A DNA stretch of 56,402 nucleotides. It comes from Streptomyces sp. NBS 14/10. Its GTDB lineage: Bacteria > Actinomycetota > Actinomycetes > Streptomycetales > Streptomycetaceae. The stretch lies in contig NZ_NCSM01000027.1 of NCBI RefSeq assembly GCF_002224125.1, positions 1 through 56,402 of the forward strand, written 5' to 3'. The translations under genes were made by a program, and so were the position numbers. Below, piece after piece: positions 45,202-55,255 of this stretch. Position 1 is the first letter of the stretch; the number at the start of each line of letters is the position of its first letter. The notes below the pieces were generated by a model. The model was given only the letters and a program-made list of their open reading frames with translations. It was not told the DNA's origin and ran no database searches.

Positions 45202-48200
45202 TCAGCCGCGCGGCTTCTCGCGCATCTCGTAGGTGGCGATGACGTCGTCGACCTTGATGTCGTTGTAGCTGCCGAGGTTGATACCGCCCTCGAAGCCTTC
45301 GCGAATCTCGGTGACGTCGTCCTTGAAGCGGCGCAGACCCTCGATGTTGAGGTTCTCCGCGATGACCTTGCCGTCGCGGATGAGGCGCGCCTTGGTGTTC
45401 CGCTTGACCTCGCCGGAGCGGATGAGAACACCCGCGATGTTGCCCAGCTTGGACGAGCGGAAGACCTCGCGGATCTCCGCCGTACCGAGCTCGACCTCTT
45501 CGTACTCCGGCTTCAGCATGCCCTTCAGGGCCGCCTCGATCTCCTCGATCACCTGGTAGATGATCGAGTAGTAGCGGACGTCCACGCCCTCGCGCTCGGC
45601 CATCTGCGTGGCACGCCCCTCGGCGCGCACGTTGAAGCCGATGACGATGGCGTCGGAGCCGGTCGCCAGGTCGATGTCGGTCTCGGTGACCGCACCCACA
45701 CCGCGGTGCAGCACGCGCAGGTCGACCTCGTCGCCGACGTCGAGCTGGAGCAGCGAGGACTCCAGGGCCTCGACCGAACCGGACGCGTCGCCCTTGATGA
45801 TGAGGTTGAGCTGCTGCACCTCGCCGGCCTTGAGCACCTTGTCCAGGTCCTCGAGCGAGACCCGGCGGGTCCGCTTGGCGAAGGCCGCGTTGCGCTCGCG
45901 CGCCGCGCGCTTCTCGGCGATCTGGCGGGCGGTGCGGTCCTCGTCGACGACGAGGAAGTTGTCGCCCGCGCCGGGGACGTTGGTGAGACCGAGCACCAGG
46001 ACCGGGGTCGAGGGGCCTGCCTCCTCCAGCGCGTTGCCGTTGTCGTCGAGCATCGCCCGGACACGGCCGTACGCGTCGCCGGCCACCATCGTGTCGCCGA
46101 CCCGCAGGGTGCCGCGCTGGACCAGCACGGTGGCCACGGCGCCGCGGCCGCGGTCGAGGTGCGCCTCGATCGCGATGCCCTGCGCGTCCTGGACGGGGTT
46201 GGCCCGCAGGTCGAGCGAGGCGTCGGCGGTGAGGACGACGGCCTCCAGGAGGCTGTCGATGTGCAGACCCTGCTTGGCGGAGATGTCGACGAACATGGTG
46301 TCGCCGCCGTACTCCTCGGCCACCAGGCCGTACTCGGTCAGCTGACCGCGCACCTTGGTCGGGTCCGCGCCCTCGACGTCGATCTTGTTGACCGCGACCA
46401 CGATCGGCACATCGGCCGCCTTGGCGTGGTTCAGCGCCTCGACCGTCTGGGGCATCACACCGTCGTTGGCCGCCACCACGAGGATCGCGATGTCGGTCGA
46501 CTTGGCACCGCGGGCACGCATGGCGGTGAACGCCTCGTGACCCGGGGTGTCAATGAAGGTGATCTTCCGGTCGTCGCCGTTGACCTCGGTGGTGACCTGG
46601 TACGCACCGATGTGCTGGGTGATGCCGCCGGCCTCGCCCGCGATGACGTTCGTCTTGCGGATCGCGTCCAGCAGTCGGGTCTTACCGTGGTCGACGTGAC
46701 CCATGACGGTCACGACCGGCGGACGGGAGACGAGCGCTTCCTCGCCGCCCTCGTTCTCGCCGAACTCGATGTCGAAGGACTCGAGAAGCTCGCGGTCCTC
46801 CTCCTCCGGGCTGACGATCTCGATGTTGTAGTTCATCTCGTCGGCGAGGAGCTGCAGCGTCTCATCGGCAACGGACTGCGTCGCGGTGACCATCTCGCCC
46901 AGGTTGAACATCACCTGGACCAGGGACGCCGGGTTGGCGTTGATCTTCTCCGCGAAGTCGGTGAGCGAGGCACCCCGCGACAGCCGGACCGTCTGGCCGT
47001 TGCCGCGCGGCAGCATCACGCCGCCGATGGACGGGGCCTGCATGGCCTCGTACTCCTGGCGACGCTGCCGCTTCGACTTACGGCCACGACGCGCCGGACC
47101 GCCGGGACGGCCGAAGGCGCCCTGCGTGCCACCACGGCCACCGGGACCACCCGGACGGCCGCCGAAGCCGGGACGGCCACCGCCGCCACCGAAGCCGCCG
47201 CCACCACCGCCGCCGCCGGGACCACCCGGACGGCCGGCGAAGCCGGGACGGCCGGCGCCGCCACCGCCGCCACCGGGACGACCGGCGAAGCCGCCGCCGC
47301 CCGGACGACCGCCGCCGCCACCGGGACGACCGGCGCCGCCGGGACCGCGACCGCCGCCGCCACCGGGGCCCGGACGCGGGCCCGCGGCGGGACGCTGCGG
47401 CATCATGCCCGGGTTCGGGCGCGGGCCGCCGCCGGGACGGGGACCGCCACCCTGCGCGCCCTGGGGACGCGGCATTCCGCCCGGGGTGGGACGGGGACCG
47501 CCACCGTGACCGCCGGGGCCGCCACCGGGACGGGGACCGCCACCCTGGCCGCCCTGCGGACGCGGACCGGCGCCGCCCTGGCCGCCGGGGCGCGGGGCGC
47601 CGCCGGGACGGGGCGCCTGCGGGCGCGCCATACCGGTGGAGCCGCCGGAGGTGAAGGGGTTGTTGCCCGGACGCGGACCGGCCGGGCGGGCACCGCCCGG
47701 ACGCGGGGCGCGCTCGCCGCCGGGGCGCGGAGCGCCGCCGGGACGGCCGCCCTGACCCTGGTCACGACCCTGTCCCGGGCCACCCGGACGGGCGCCGGGG
47801 CGCGGGCCGGGGGCACCGCCGGGCTTGCCCGGACCACCCGGCTTGGCGCCGGTGGGCCGCGGGGCCGCCGGGGCCGGCGACGGCGGGGCGGTGAACTCGG
47901 GCTGCGCCGGAGCCGCGGGCTGGGCCGGAGCCGGCTTGGGGCCGGGGGTCGGCCGTGCACCAGGGGCACCAGGGGCGCCGGGGGTGGGCCGCGGGCCCGG
48001 AGTGGGCGCCGACGGCATGCTCTTGGGGCCCTCCGCCACGACCGGCTTGGGGCCGGGGGTCGGGGGCTTGGGGCCAACAGGACGTGCCGCCGACGCCGGA
48101 GTGGGCGCGGACGGCTTGGCGGGCGCCGCCTTGCGCGGCGCCGAGGGCTTACCAGCGGCCCGGCCGGAGCCGCCCTGCTGGAAAGCGTCAGTCAACTTGC

Positions 48201-48330
48201 GAACAACCGGCGCTTCGATCGTCGAAGACGCCGAACGGACGAATTCGCCAAGTTCTTGGAGCTTGGCCATGACGACCTTGCTCTCAACTCCGAACTCCTT
48301 GGCGAGCTCGTATACCCGGACCTTAGCCAC
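45202..48330 (-). CDS. infB: Translation initiation factor IF-2
   Basis: IF-2 is the GTPase that places fMet-tRNA in the ribosomal P site. The 1042-residue protein has an N-terminal IF2_N-type domain ([15 protein letters not shown]). It is followed by a ~330-residue Pro/Gly/Arg low-complexity linker, longer than the enterobacterial one, a second short IF2_N-type domain and the G domain with GHVDHGKT at 544-551. Domains C1 and C2 complete it. GTG 48330 with AAGGAG five bases upstream. Downstream of ylxR. Confidence 0.97.
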   Translation of the reverse strand: MAKVRVYELAKEFGVESKVVMAKLQELGEFVRSASSTIEAPVVRKLTDAFQQGGSGRAAGKPSAPRKAAPAKPSAPTPASAARPVGPKPPTPGPKPVVAEGPKSMPSAPTPGPRPTPGAPGAPGARPTPGPKPAPAQPAAPAQPEFTAPPSPAPAAPRPTGAKPGGPGKPGGAPGPRPGARPGGPGQGRDQGQGGRPGGAPRPGGERAPRPGGARPAGPRPGNNPFTSGGSTGMARPQAPRPGGAPRPGGQGGAGPRPQGGQGGGPRPGGGPGGHGGGPRPTPGGMPRPQGAQGGGPRPGGGPRPNPGMMPQRPAAGPRPGPGGGGGRGPGGAGRPGGGGGRPGGGGFAGRPGGGGGGAGRPGFAGRPGGPGGGGGGGGFGGGGGRPGFGGRPGGPGGRGGTQGAFGRPGGPARRGRKSKRQRRQEYEAMQAPSIGGVMLPRGNGQTVRLSRGASLTDFAEKINANPASLVQVMFNLGEMVTATQSVADETLQLLADEMNYNIEIVSPEEEDRELLESFDIEFGENEGGEEALVSRPPVVTVMGHVDHGKTRLLDAIRKTNVIAGEAGGITQHIGAYQVTTEVNGDDRKITFIDTPGHEAFTAMRARGAKSTDIAILVVAANDGVMPQTVEALNHAKAADVPIVVAVNKIDVEGADPTKVRGQLTEYGLVAEEYGGDTMFVDISAKQGLHIDSLLEAVVLTADASLDLRANPVQDAQGIAIEAHLDRGRGAVATVLVQRGTLRVGDTMVAGDAYGRVRAMLDDNGNALEEAGPSTPVLVLGLTNVPGAGDNFLVVDEDRTARQIAEKRAARERNAAFAKRTRRVSLEDLDKVLKAGEVQQLNLIIKGDASGSVEALESSLLQLDVGDEVDLRVLHRGVGAVTETDIDLATGSDAIVIGFNVRAEGRATQMAEREGVDVRYYSIIYQVIEEIEAALKGMLKPEYEEVELGTAEIREVFRSSKLGNIAGVLIRSGEVKRNTKARLIRDGKVIAENLNIEGLRRFKDDVTEIREGFEGGINLGSYNDIKVDDVIATYEMREKPRG

Positions 48331-48385
48331 TTCGCTCCTTCTGGTCCGGGGTGGTCGTCCGCCGGACCGTCGCTACTTCATGGGC

Positions 48386-48418
48386 GTACTCATCGCGTAC
48401 TCATCGAGTGCTCATCGC
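48386..48418 (-). repeat. Triple 11-bp tandem repeat in the infB leader
   Basis: Three consecutive 11-mers (GTACTCATCGC, GTACTCATCGA, GTGCTCATCGC) lie in the 166-base ylxR-infB gap, about 55 bases upstream of the infB start. Confidence 0.7.
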
Positions 48419-48496
48419 AATCTCGACCTACTTCCGACTCGCGAGGTACCTGACCGCACGGTGACCCGTGCCGTTCTTCTTGCTTCTTACGGCTGC

Positions 48497-48799
48497 TTAC
48501 GCGCCTTCTTGCTGCGCCGCTGCCTGCTCGGCGTGCTCGACATAGCGGCGCAGTGCCGTGGTGTCGAGCGGCCCCGGCCCCCTGAAGGCCCGGGGAAAAG
48601 CCCGGCGGCGGACCGCCAGGTCGAGGCAGACCCGTGTGAGATGCACATAAGCACCCCGACCGGGCAGCGTACCGCGCCGGTCGGGGACGCACGCGCCCTC
48701 AGCCGTCACGATCCGCAGCAGATCGTCCTTGGCCGCCCGCTCCCGGCATCCCACACAGGTTCTCTCAGGGCATGCGCAAGCACGCGTGCGGCCAGACAC
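48497..48799 (-). CDS. YlxR family RNA-binding protein
   Basis: A 100-residue protein of the YlxR/DUF448 family: [20 protein letters not shown] carries the RTC-VGC-R signature, followed by GRGAYVH. Two cysteines of a CxxC and surrounding Arg suggest RNA binding. It sits between nusA and infB as in most bacteria. GTG 48799 has AGGGAGG, but more distant than usual (about 12 bases). Confidence 0.93.
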   Translation of the reverse strand: MSGRTRACACPERTCVGCRERAAKDDLLRIVTAEGACVPDRRGTLPGRGAYVHLTRVCLDLAVRRRAFPRAFRGPGPLDTTALRRYVEHAEQAAAQQEGA

Positions 48800-48896
48800 T
48801 GGTTAAGTCTACCTCCCTGAGCCGACCGCACCCCTTGGGGGATGTGATCGGACAGCCAGATGTTTTCGGCTGGATCCCGGACGGCCGTCCGGTGAA

Positions 48897-49889
48897 TCAG
48901 CCTTGCTCGGCGGGCTGTTCCGTATCGGGCCGGATATCGATCCGCCAGCCCGTCAGCCGGGCAGCCAGCCGGGCGTTCTGCCCTTCCTTCCCGATGGCGA
49001 GGGAGAGCTGGTAGTCGGGCACGGTGACGCGCGCGGAGCGCGCCGCCATGTCCACCACCTCGACCTTGCTCACCCGGGCCGGTGACAGCGCGTTCGCCAC
49101 CAGCTCCGCCGGGTCGTCGGACCAGTCCACGATGTCGATCTTCTCGCCGTGCAGCTCGGCCATCACGCTGCGGACCCGGCCGCCCATCGGGCCGATGCAC
49201 GCGCCCTTGGCATTCAGACCCGAACGGGTGGAACGAACGGCGATCTTGGTGCGGTGGCCCGCTTCGCGCGCGATCGCCGCGATCTCCACGGAGCCGTCCG
49301 CGATCTCCGGCACCTCGAGCGCGAAGAGCTTCTTCACCAGGTTCGGGTGGGTGCGCGACAGGGTGACGGACGGGCCGCGCACGCCCTTGACGACGCGCAC
49401 GACATACGAGCGCAGCCGGGTGCCGTGCGCGTAGTCCTCGCCCGGGACCTGCTCCTGCACCGGCAGGATCGCCTCGAGCCTGCCGATGTCCACCAGGACG
49501 TTCTTCGGGTCCTTGCCCTGCTGGACGACGCCCGTGACGACATCGCCCTCCCGCCCCGCGTACTCGCCGAAGGTGATCTCCTCCTCGGCGTCCCGCAGCC
49601 GCTGCAGGATGACCTGCTTGGCGGTCATCGCGGCGATCCGGCCGAAACCGGAGGGGGTGTCGTCGAACTCCCTGGGCTCCTCGCCCTCCGCCAGGTCCTC
49701 GGCGTCCTCCCTGGCCCACACCGTCACATGGCCGGTCGCCCGGTCCAGCTCCACCCGGGCCCGGCGGCGGCTGCCCTCCGTGCGGTGGTAGGCGATGAGG
49801 AGGGCCGACTCGATCGCCTCGACCAGCAGGTCGAACGAGATCTCCTTCTCCCGAACCAGACCCCGCAGGGCACTCATGTCGATGTCCAC
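48897..49889 (-). CDS. nusA: Transcription termination/antitermination protein NusA
   Basis: NusA binds RNA polymerase and nascent RNA to control pausing, termination and antitermination. The 330-residue product is the short actinobacterial form: N-terminal domain (1-110), S1 domain (about 115-190), KH1 and KH2 ([40 protein letters not shown]), without the acidic C-terminal repeats of E. coli. ATG 49889 lies two bases after the rimP stop, so translation is coupled. Confidence 0.96.
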   Translation of the reverse strand: MDIDMSALRGLVREKEISFDLLVEAIESALLIAYHRTEGSRRRARVELDRATGHVTVWAREDAEDLAEGEEPREFDDTPSGFGRIAAMTAKQVILQRLRDAEEEITFGEYAGREGDVVTGVVQQGKDPKNVLVDIGRLEAILPVQEQVPGEDYAHGTRLRSYVVRVVKGVRGPSVTLSRTHPNLVKKLFALEVPEIADGSVEIAAIAREAGHRTKIAVRSTRSGLNAKGACIGPMGGRVRSVMAELHGEKIDIVDWSDDPAELVANALSPARVSKVEVVDMAARSARVTVPDYQLSLAIGKEGQNARLAARLTGWRIDIRPDTEQPAEQG

Positions 49890-49891
49890 GG

Positions 49892-50425
49892 CTACGCCTC
49901 CTCCTTGCTCTCGTCGCTCGCGCCCGCGGCCTTCTCGGCGGGCTCAGCGGGCTTACGGTTGAACTCGATCTCCACGCGCGCCTTGGAGATCTCCTTGAAG
50001 GCCAGCCGTCGGGCGGTGGGCCTGCGCCCCTTCACGCCCGGCACCTCCACGTCGAGCCCGTCGTCGTCCACCGCGGTGATCCGCGCGACCAGCTCACCGC
50101 CCTCCGCCAGCCGCGCCTTGATCAGACGGCCGGCGGCCCGGCGGTAGTGGCGCGGCTCGGTCAGGGGCCGGTCGGCACCGGGAGAGGTGACTTCCAGAAC
50201 GTACGGGTGCTGGCCCATCGCGTCGGTGTCGTCGAGCGTCTGCGAGATCGCCCGGCTCAGCTCCGCACACGCGTCCAACTGCACGCCGTCGTCGGAGTCC
50301 ACCACGATACGGAGCACGCGCCGCTTCCCGGCCGGCGTCACCTCGACCTCTTCCAGATCCAGGTCCCGCGCGCTGACGAGCGGTTCCAGCAGTCCGCGCA
50401 GCCTCTCGCTCTGGGTCGTGCTCAT
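49892..50425 (-). CDS. rimP: Ribosome maturation factor RimP
   Basis: RimP assists 30S subunit assembly. The 177-residue protein has the N-terminal alpha-beta domain ([21 protein letters not shown]), the [13 protein letters not shown] motif and the SH3-like C-terminal domain, followed by a Glu/Ala/Lys-rich tail. It is the first gene of the rimP-nusA-ylxR-infB series, divergent from the lipoprotein gene at 50563. Confidence 0.95.
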   Translation of the reverse strand: MSTTQSERLRGLLEPLVSARDLDLEEVEVTPAGKRRVLRIVVDSDDGVQLDACAELSRAISQTLDDTDAMGQHPYVLEVTSPGADRPLTEPRHYRRAAGRLIKARLAEGGELVARITAVDDDGLDVEVPGVKGRRPTARRLAFKEISKARVEIEFNRKPAEPAEKAAGASDESKEEA

Positions 50426-50480
50426 CCGGGTGACTCCTCGGCCGCGTGTGCTGTTGTGGGAAGGTCGCGTGTCAGGTCAA

Positions 50481-50486
50481 AGCCTA
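50481..50486 (-). promoter_or_regulatory. Candidate -10 box of the rimP-nusA operon
   Basis: TAGGCT on the minus strand fits the streptomycete -10 pattern, with a leader near 48 bases. The -35 at the expected spacing is poor. Confidence 0.3.
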
Positions 50487-50562
50487 TCCGTTCCGACGGC
50501 CGACTGACGATTCGGTGGCTGGTGCCAGGTGGTCGCCCCGCGCGAGGGTACGCTCGCCTGCT

Positions 50563-51159
50563 GTGATCACCAATGGCGGCCGTGAGCGGCCGCAGCCTCG
50601 GCGGAATCTCCTGCTGGCCGGCGGTGCGATCGGGGCCGCCGCGCTGCTGGCCGGCTGCTCCGACGGCTCCGGGGCCCGGCCCGACGCGGCCGGGGCCCGG
50701 GCGGGCGAGGAGCGGCTGCGTACCCGGGGCGCGCGCGACTCCGCCGCGCTTCTGGCACGCTACGACGCGACCGCCGACGCGCATCCGAAGCTGGCGGACC
50801 GGCTGCGGCCGCTGCGCGAGGAGACGGCCCGCCACCTCGAAGCCTTCCGCGCGCCCGCATCCGCGTCCGCCTCGCCCTCCTCCGCTTCGCCTTCCGCTTC
50901 CGCTTCCCCGTCTGCTTCCGCGTCCGCTTCCGCGGGCGGGGCGCGTGTCCCGGATGTCCCGAAGGACGAGAAGAAGGCCCTGGCCGCGCTCGCCCGAGCC
51001 GAACGCCACACCGCCGACACCCGCACCGCCGCGCTCCGCGACGCCCCACCCGAGCTCGCCCGCCTCCTGGCCTCCATCGCCGCCTGCGGCGCCGCCCACG
51101 CCTACCTGCTCACATCGGGCAACCGAACGGCGGCGCCGGGCGCCGCGGAAGGGGACTGA
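50563..51159 (+). CDS. Secreted lipoprotein with Ser/Ala-rich linker
   Basis: A 198-residue predicted lipoprotein. After RNLLLAGGAIGAAALLAGC, the lipobox LAGC puts lipidation at Cys32 (Arg pair before the hydrophobic core, Tat-like twin Arg at about 13-14). Helical segments are interrupted by an ASASPS-type repeat at about 100-125. GTG 50563 has no good binding site, so the true start could differ. Its stop is one base from the next gene's ATG. Function unknown; pairs with the DUF4439 protein in an operon. Confidence 0.78.
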   Translation: MITNGGRERPQPRRNLLLAGGAIGAAALLAGCSDGSGARPDAAGARAGEERLRTRGARDSAALLARYDATADAHPKLADRLRPLREETARHLEAFRAPASASASPSSASPSASASPSASASASAGGARVPDVPKDEKKALAALARAERHTADTRTAALRDAPPELARLLASIAACGAAHAYLLTSGNRTAAPGAAEGD

Positions 51160-51160
51160 G

Positions 51161-51664
51161 ATGACCGCCTCGACGGCTCGCATGCGTCGCGAGGAGCGCG
51201 CCATGGCGCTCAAGGCCACGCAGGCGGCGCTGGCCGCCGAGCATGCCGCGGTCTACGGGTACGGCGTGGTCGGTGGGCGGATCGGTGACGACCGGCTGCA
51301 GGAGGCCCGGGACGGGTACGCCGCGCATCGGGCGCGGCGGGACGCGCTCGCGCGTACGGTGCGCGATCTGGGCGGGACACCGGAGGGCGCGGCACCCGCT
51401 TACGCGCTGCCGTTCGCGGTCCCGGACGCCGCGGCCGCGGTGCGGCTCGCCGCGGAGCTGGAGAACCGGGTGGCCGCCGTCTACGCCGATCTGGTGCGGT
51501 CCGCCGACGGCGCCCTGCGCCGCGAGGCGGCCGGGGCGCTGCGCGAGGCGGCGGTCCGCGCGGTGCGCTGGCGGGGCAGCGGCGTAGCCTTCCCTGGGCT
51601 CACCGAACGCGCCGCCGCGCCAAGTCCGTCAGCCTCGGCGAGCGCGTCCGCGGGCGAGTTGTGA
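51161..51664 (+). CDS. DUF4439 ferritin-like protein
   Basis: A 167-residue all-helical protein of the DUF4439 type (ferritin-like four-helix fold). It starts MTASTARMRREERAM with the helix AALAAEHAAVYGYGVVGGR, then RLAAELENRVAAVY and ALREAAVRAVRWRG. A Ser/Ala/Pro tail ends it. The expected Glu/His metal positions are partly visible (EH near residue 27), but metal binding is not shown. ATG 51161, GGAAGGGG upstream; immediately follows the lipoprotein gene. Confidence 0.87.
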   Translation: MTASTARMRREERAMALKATQAALAAEHAAVYGYGVVGGRIGDDRLQEARDGYAAHRARRDALARTVRDLGGTPEGAAPAYALPFAVPDAAAAVRLAAELENRVAAVYADLVRSADGALRREAAGALREAAVRAVRWRGSGVAFPGLTERAAAPSPSASASASAGEL

Positions 51665-51782
51665 CGGTCGGCCGCGACTGTTGGATCATGGTCTGTCGGC
51701 AGTCTCGACCGAGTCCGTACGGGAGCCGGTGAGCCGCAGACGTAACCACACACAAAGCAGATGAAAAGGGGACAGCTCGGCG

Positions 51783-52727
51783 ATGGTATCGGCACCGCAG
51801 CCCGGAGACCCTGAGGCGGCCCCCATCACCCTGCCGCAGCGGCTGCTGGACTCGCTGAGCAACGACCCCGAGAGCCCGGCCCGCGGCTGGCTGGCCAAAC
51901 TGCCCGAGCTGGTCGCGCACCAGCTGCGGGCCTGGGAGCTGACGCTCGAGCGGGTACCGAGCCCGGGCGGCCGGAGCAGCCTCATCGTGCTCGTACGGCA
52001 GGCCGACGGCACGCCCGCGACGCTCAAGTTCCCGGCGCCGGGCCCGTACGCGGGGCATGAGCGGGCGGCGCTCGCGCACTGGAACGGCTGGGGCGCGGTG
52101 CAGCTGCTGCGCGACGATCCCGAGAACGGGGCGCTGCTGCTGGAGCGGCTGCACGGCGCGGTGTCGCTGCGCTCGCTCCCCGAGGCCAAGGCGCTGCTGG
52201 AGGCGGCGGGCGCGGTGCGCCGGCTGTGGGTGCCACCTGCCGAGGGGCACCCCTTCGACTCGGTCGCGGCCCGGACCGGCAAGGGGGTCGAGACGCTGCG
52301 GCTGATCGCCGCCGGGACCTGGGCGGTGGACGCGCGGCCACTCGTCGACGAGGCGCTGGAGCTGCGCGAGGCGCTGTCCGGGCAGGCGCCGGAACACCTC
52401 CTGCTGCACGGCGACTTCCGCCAGGGCAAGATGCTGGCCGGGGAGCGCTCCCCGTGGCTGGCCGTGGGGCCCGCGCCGCTCGTCGGCGAGCGGGCGTACG
52501 ACCTGGCGCAGCTGGTGCTCGACCGCTTCGAGGACCTGGCGGCCGGTTCGGGGCCCGCCGCGGCCGCGCGGCGCCGTGTCGCGAAGCTGGCGGACTCACT
52601 GGACGTCGACCGGGACCGGCTGCGGGGCTGGACGCTGTTCCGCGCGGTCGAGGCCGGGCTGCGGCACGCCGCGGTCGGCGACCGGCGGCGGGGCGAGCTG
52701 CTGCTGGAGTTCGCGGGCTGGTTGTAG
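51783..52727 (+). CDS. APH(6)/hydroxyurea-resistance-type phosphotransferase fold, altered active site
   Basis: A 314-residue protein of the aminoglycoside/hydroxyurea phosphotransferase (PF04655-like) fold. The catalytic-loop motif reads LLHGDFRQGKML, with H209, D211 and Lys216 where family members carry the metal-binding Asn. The following DFG-like position is LAVGPAPLVGE, with Gly229 replacing the conserved Asp of AIDP. C-terminal YDLAQLV is retained. Unless other residues compensate it is probably a poor or inactive kinase; binding function or structure-only roles are possible. ATG 51783 with AAGGGGA about eleven bases upstream. Ends at a huge palindrome shared with proS. Confidence 0.85.
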   Translation: MVSAPQPGDPEAAPITLPQRLLDSLSNDPESPARGWLAKLPELVAHQLRAWELTLERVPSPGGRSSLIVLVRQADGTPATLKFPAPGPYAGHERAALAHWNGWGAVQLLRDDPENGALLLERLHGAVSLRSLPEAKALLEAAGAVRRLWVPPAEGHPFDSVAARTGKGVETLRLIAAGTWAVDARPLVDEALELREALSGQAPEHLLLHGDFRQGKMLAGERSPWLAVGPAPLVGERAYDLAQLVLDRFEDLAAGSGPAAAARRRVAKLADSLDVDRDRLRGWTLFRAVEAGLRHAAVGDRRRGELLLEFAGWL

Positions 52728-52740
52728 GCCCGCCCGCCCC

Positions 52741-52818
52741 GCCCGGCGCCCCTCCCGCGTCCCTTTCCGTGCCCTGGTCGCTCCGCGGAGCGACCAGGGC
52801 ACGGAAAGGGCGCCGGGC
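52741..52818. terminator. Giant perfect palindrome between converging genes
   Basis: Bases 52761-52785 are the exact reverse complement of 52786-52810 (25 bp, no loop), and 52741-52750 pair with 52809-52818 outside it. It lies between the phosphotransferase-like gene and proS and is an extreme bidirectional terminator, or a remnant of a mobile inverted repeat. Confidence 0.75.
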
Positions 52819-52830
52819 CTCTGAAGCCCG

Positions 52831-54537
52831 TCAGACGGTGAGGCGGGACAGCGCCTCGTCGACCGGCAGCTCCTCGCGCTCGCCCGTGCGGCGGTCCTTG
52901 AGCTCCACCACGCCGTCCTTCGCGCCACGGCCGACGACCAGGATCGTGGGCACGCCGATCAGCTCGGCGTCGGTGAACTTCACGCCCGGGGAGACCCCGG
53001 CCCGGTCGTCGACCATGACGCGGACGCCCGCCGTCCCCAGCTTGTCCGCGAGTTCCAGGGCCAGCTCGGTCTGGAGCGCCTTGCCCGCCGCGACGATGTG
53101 GACGTCGGCCGGGGCGACCTCGCGGGGCCAGCACAGCCCGGACCCGTCGTGGGTCTGCTCGGCGAGCGCGGCCACGGCGCGCGAGACGCCGATGCCGTAG
53201 GAGCCCATGGTGACCCGGACCGGCTTGCCGTTCTGGCCGAGCACATCGAGCTGGAAGGTGTCGGCGTACTTCCGGCCGAGCTGGAAGATGTGGCCGATCT
53301 CGATGGCCCGGTCGAGCTCGATACCGGCGCCGCAGCGGGGGCAGGGGTCGCCGGGCCTGACCACCACGACGTCGAGGTACTGGTCGACCTCGAAGTCCCG
53401 GCCGCAGACGACGTTGCGCGCGTGCTTGCCGGGCTTGTTGGCGCCGGTCACCCACGCGGTGCCGGGCGCGACGCGCGGGTCGGCGAGGTAGCGGAAGGAC
53501 TTCCCGGCCAGGCCCTGCGGGCCGATGTAGCCGCGGACCAGGTCGGGGCGGTCGGCGAAGTCCTCGGCGGTGACGACCTCGACCTCGGCGGGGGCGAGGT
53601 GTTCGGCGAGCTTGCCGAGGTCCACCTCGCGGTCGCCGGGGACGCCCACCGCGGTGATCTCGCCGTCGACCTTGACGAGGAGGTTCTTCAGGGTGGCGGA
53701 GGCCGGGATGTTCAGGTGCTCGGCGAGGGTGTCGATGGTGGGGGTGTCGGGGGTGTCCAGCTCCTCGACCGGGCCGTGCTCGGCGCCCTCGACGGGCGTG
53801 AGGGCGAGCGTGACGGCCTCGGTGTTGGCCGCGTAGTCGCAGTTCGGGCAGTCCACGAAGGTGTCCTCGCCGGCCGCGGCCGGGGCCAGGAACTCCTCGG
53901 AGGCGGAGCCGCCCATGGCGCCGGAGATCGCGGAGACGATGCGGTAGTCCAGGCCGAGGCGTTCGAAGATCCGTTGGTAGGCCTCACGGTGCAGCCGGTA
54001 GGACTCGGCCAGGCCCTCGTCGGTGGTGTCGAAGGAGTACGAGTCCTTCATCTGGAACTCGCGGCCGCGCAGCACACCGGAGCGCGGCCGGGCCTCGTCC
54101 CGGTACTTGGTCTGGATCTGGTAGAGGATCACGGGCAGGTCCTTGTAGGACGTGCACTGGTCCTTGACCGTCTGGGTGAAGATCTCCTCGTGGGTCGGGC
54201 CGAGGAGGTAGTCGGCGCCCTTGCGGTCCTTGATCCGGAACAGCAGGTCGCCGTACTCGTTCCAGCGGCCGCTGGCCTCGTACGGCTCACGGGGCAGCAG
54301 GGCGGGCAGCAGGACCTCCTGGGCGCCGATGGCGTCCATCTCCTCGCGGACGATCCGCGCCACGTTCTCCAGGACCTTCTTGCCGATGGGCAGCCAGGTC
54401 CAGATGCCCGCGGAGGTGCGGCGGACATAGCCGGCGCGGACGAGCAGCTTGTGGCTGGCGGTCTCGGCATCGGCCGGGTCCTCGCGCAGCGTCTTCAACA
54501 TCAACCTGGACATGCGCTGGACGTGGGCCTGGGCCAT
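52831..54537 (-). CDS. proS: Prolyl-tRNA synthetase
   Basis: ProRS charges tRNA-Pro. The 568-residue protein is the bacterial type: class II catalytic core split by an INS editing domain (about 240-390, with a [14 protein letters not shown] zinc-like segment and [22 protein letters not shown]), and a C-terminal anticodon-binding domain. Motif 2 ([19 protein letters not shown]) and motif 3 (GSYGIGVSR) are present. The start is at 54537. An extra CPRCGAG segment near residue 425 occurs in actinobacterial ProRS. 115 bases downstream of the acetyltransferase at 54653. Confidence 0.96.
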   Translation of the reverse strand: MAQAHVQRMSRLMLKTLREDPADAETASHKLLVRAGYVRRTSAGIWTWLPIGKKVLENVARIVREEMDAIGAQEVLLPALLPREPYEASGRWNEYGDLLFRIKDRKGADYLLGPTHEEIFTQTVKDQCTSYKDLPVILYQIQTKYRDEARPRSGVLRGREFQMKDSYSFDTTDEGLAESYRLHREAYQRIFERLGLDYRIVSAISGAMGGSASEEFLAPAAAGEDTFVDCPNCDYAANTEAVTLALTPVEGAEHGPVEELDTPDTPTIDTLAEHLNIPASATLKNLLVKVDGEITAVGVPGDREVDLGKLAEHLAPAEVEVVTAEDFADRPDLVRGYIGPQGLAGKSFRYLADPRVAPGTAWVTGANKPGKHARNVVCGRDFEVDQYLDVVVVRPGDPCPRCGAGIELDRAIEIGHIFQLGRKYADTFQLDVLGQNGKPVRVTMGSYGIGVSRAVAALAEQTHDGSGLCWPREVAPADVHIVAAGKALQTELALELADKLGTAGVRVMVDDRAGVSPGVKFTDAELIGVPTILVVGRGAKDGVVELKDRRTGEREELPVDEALSRLTV

Positions 54538-54652
54538 GGTTCTTCTCCTGCGTACGAGATGGGATGTCCAGGAGATTAACCGCTGCCGCCACCCACCGGG
54601 AAATGAACCGAATGAACCAGGGGAAGGCGTACCGGGGGAAGGCTACGGGGAA

Positions 54653-55219
54653 TCAGCGGCGCAGCGGGAGCGGGGCGCCCATGACCGCGTACGGGGTCGG
54701 CGCGCTCGGGAAGAGCACGGGGCGGGCGAGGTCGCGGTAGCCGAGGGTGCGGTAGAGGTGGCGGGCGGGGCTCTCGACGTCGATCGCGGAGAGGATGGAG
54801 CGCGGCTGCTCCGCTCCGTCGGTGATGGTGGTGATCAGCGACCGGCCGATGCCGTGCTGCTGGTAGTCGGGGTGGACATGCAGTTCGGTGATGACGAAGG
54901 AGTCGTCCAGCCAGTCCTCGTGGCCGGTGTCGCGCAGATACGGCTCGACGACGGTGGACCACCAGTGCGTGCGGTCGTTGGGCATGCCGTAGACGAAGCC
55001 GACGAGCCGCCCGGCGGGGGTGGTGGCGCCCAGCGCGCGGGCGCCCGGGCTGGTGAGGTGGCGCAGCACGATGTGGCGCCGCACTCCGGCCTCCTCGTCG
55101 GTGAGCCCGAAGGCGATCGCCTGCACGGCAAGGGCCTCGTCCACGCGCGCGGCGAGGTCGAGCGGCCCCACGATGACGCCCTGCGGGTCCGATGGCCCCT
55201 CGCCTGGTTGATGCAGCAT
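54653..55219 (-). CDS. GNAT family acetyltransferase
   Basis: A 188-residue N-acetyltransferase. The acetyl-CoA motif is HPDYQQHGIGRSLI (about residues 125-138) with ITELHV just before and SPARHLYRTLGYRD after. Substrate unknown. I chose ATG 55219 with AGGGTG about seven bases upstream; a GTG nine bases earlier is possible. On the same strand, downstream of another GNAT protein by 36 bases and upstream of proS. Confidence 0.88.
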   Translation of the reverse strand: MLHQPGEGPSDPQGVIVGPLDLAARVDEALAVQAIAFGLTDEEAGVRRHIVLRHLTSPGARALGATTPAGRLVGFVYGMPNDRTHWWSTVVEPYLRDTGHEDWLDDSFVITELHVHPDYQQHGIGRSLITTITDGAEQPRSILSAIDVESPARHLYRTLGYRDLARPVLFPSAPTPYAVMGAPLPLRR

Positions 55220-55255
55220 GGGCGGCACCCTACTGGGCCGTTACTGGGCCGTCGA

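Noticed and set aside
45022..48453. Very long plus-strand open frame opposite infB (Arg/Ala/Thr-rich)
   Set aside because: It is the antisense shadow of a high-GC gene; the minus strand encodes a complete IF-2 with all domains.
54538..54652. T-box or other riboswitch upstream of proS
   Set aside because: The 115-base gap has no T-box sequence or specifier-type stem that I can recognise.
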